A DNA stretch of 32,859 bases from Desulfobacteraceae bacterium (GTDB lineage: Bacteria > Desulfobacterota > Desulfobacteria > Desulfobacterales > Desulfobacteraceae): contig PIVS01000010.1 of the NCBI GenBank assembly GCA_003353855.1, positions 1 to 32,859 on the forward strand, in the 5' to 3' direction. The translations under genes were made by a program, and so were the position numbers. Below, piece by piece: positions 32,858-32,859 of this stretch (positions within the stretch are counted from its first letter, which is position 1; each line of letters opens with the position of its first letter). The notes beneath the pieces were generated by a model. The model was given only the letters and a program-made list of their open reading frames with translations, was not told the DNA's origin and made no database searches.

Positions 32858-32859
32858 TT

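Noticed and set aside
1-32859. CRISPR array, insertion sequences, integrase or toxin-antitoxin system
   Set aside because: No regularly spaced repeats, no complete transposase or integrase frames were seen; the RHH gene is paired with an activase rather than a toxin-like gene.

Overview
The window looks like chromosome from a Gram-negative, AT-rich, anaerobic sulfate/sulfur-metabolising bacterium, most plausibly a Desulfobacterota (Desulfobacteraceae-like) genome. The reasons are a canonical DsrC with both C-terminal cysteines, a siroheme-decarboxylase subunit, an AsrB/HydG-like FAD/NAD electron-transfer subunit, a giant acyl-CoA dehydratase activase-type protein, an Mla outer-membrane lipid system and sigma-54 regulation. 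The species cannot be named from sequence alone.

Region 1 (1-2.8 kb, + strand): the tail of an Fe-S protein and an FAD/NAD reductase subunit, then dsrC with its own promoter and terminator, an AhbA-type siroheme decarboxylase and a nitrilase-superfamily amidohydrolase. Region 2 (2.8-6.4 kb, - strand): mlaE-mlaF-mlaD-mlaC-mlaA, a compact phospholipid-trafficking operon with no mlaB. Region 3 (6.5-11.3 kb, + strand): a ribbon-helix-helix protein and, 1 bp downstream, a 1418-residue double-ASKHA activase/dehydratase-like protein. Region 4 (11.3-15.9 kb, - strand): murA, comEC and an unrecognised membrane/coiled-coil protein overlapping comEC.

Region 5 (15.9-16.3 kb): a bidirectional terminator and an orphan 3' half of a tRNA that looks like an attachment-site scar. 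Everything to the right may therefore belong to a tRNA-inserted island. Region 6 (16.3-19.0 kb): a near-perfect sigma-54 promoter, an untracked 28-residue membrane peptide with a perfect Shine-Dalgarno, and a class III nucleotidyl cyclase, facing a methyltransferase gene.

Region 7 (19.0-31.8 kb) is the most interesting part: a metal (probably Cu(I)/Ag(I)) resistance module. A second sigma-54 promoter with upstream palindromes precedes an untracked Met/His/Asp-rich peptide gene. There follow two different TolC-family outer-membrane proteins, a CusB-like adaptor with a duplicated metal-binding domain, a CusA-like pump with an enlarged periplasmic insert, a Met-rich periplasmic protein and a monohaem cytochrome c. 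Convergent to it lie an NtrC-type sigma-54 activator and its histidine kinase, whose periplasmic sensor carries Met- and His-rich motifs. The simplest model is: kinase senses periplasmic metal, activator works at the sigma-54 promoter, peptide and efflux genes are expressed.

Region 8 (31.9-32.86 kb): an exported protein of unknown function with a good terminator, and the C-terminal end of another - strand gene cut by the window edge. No CRISPR array, complete tRNA/rRNA gene, insertion sequence or integrase gene was seen.
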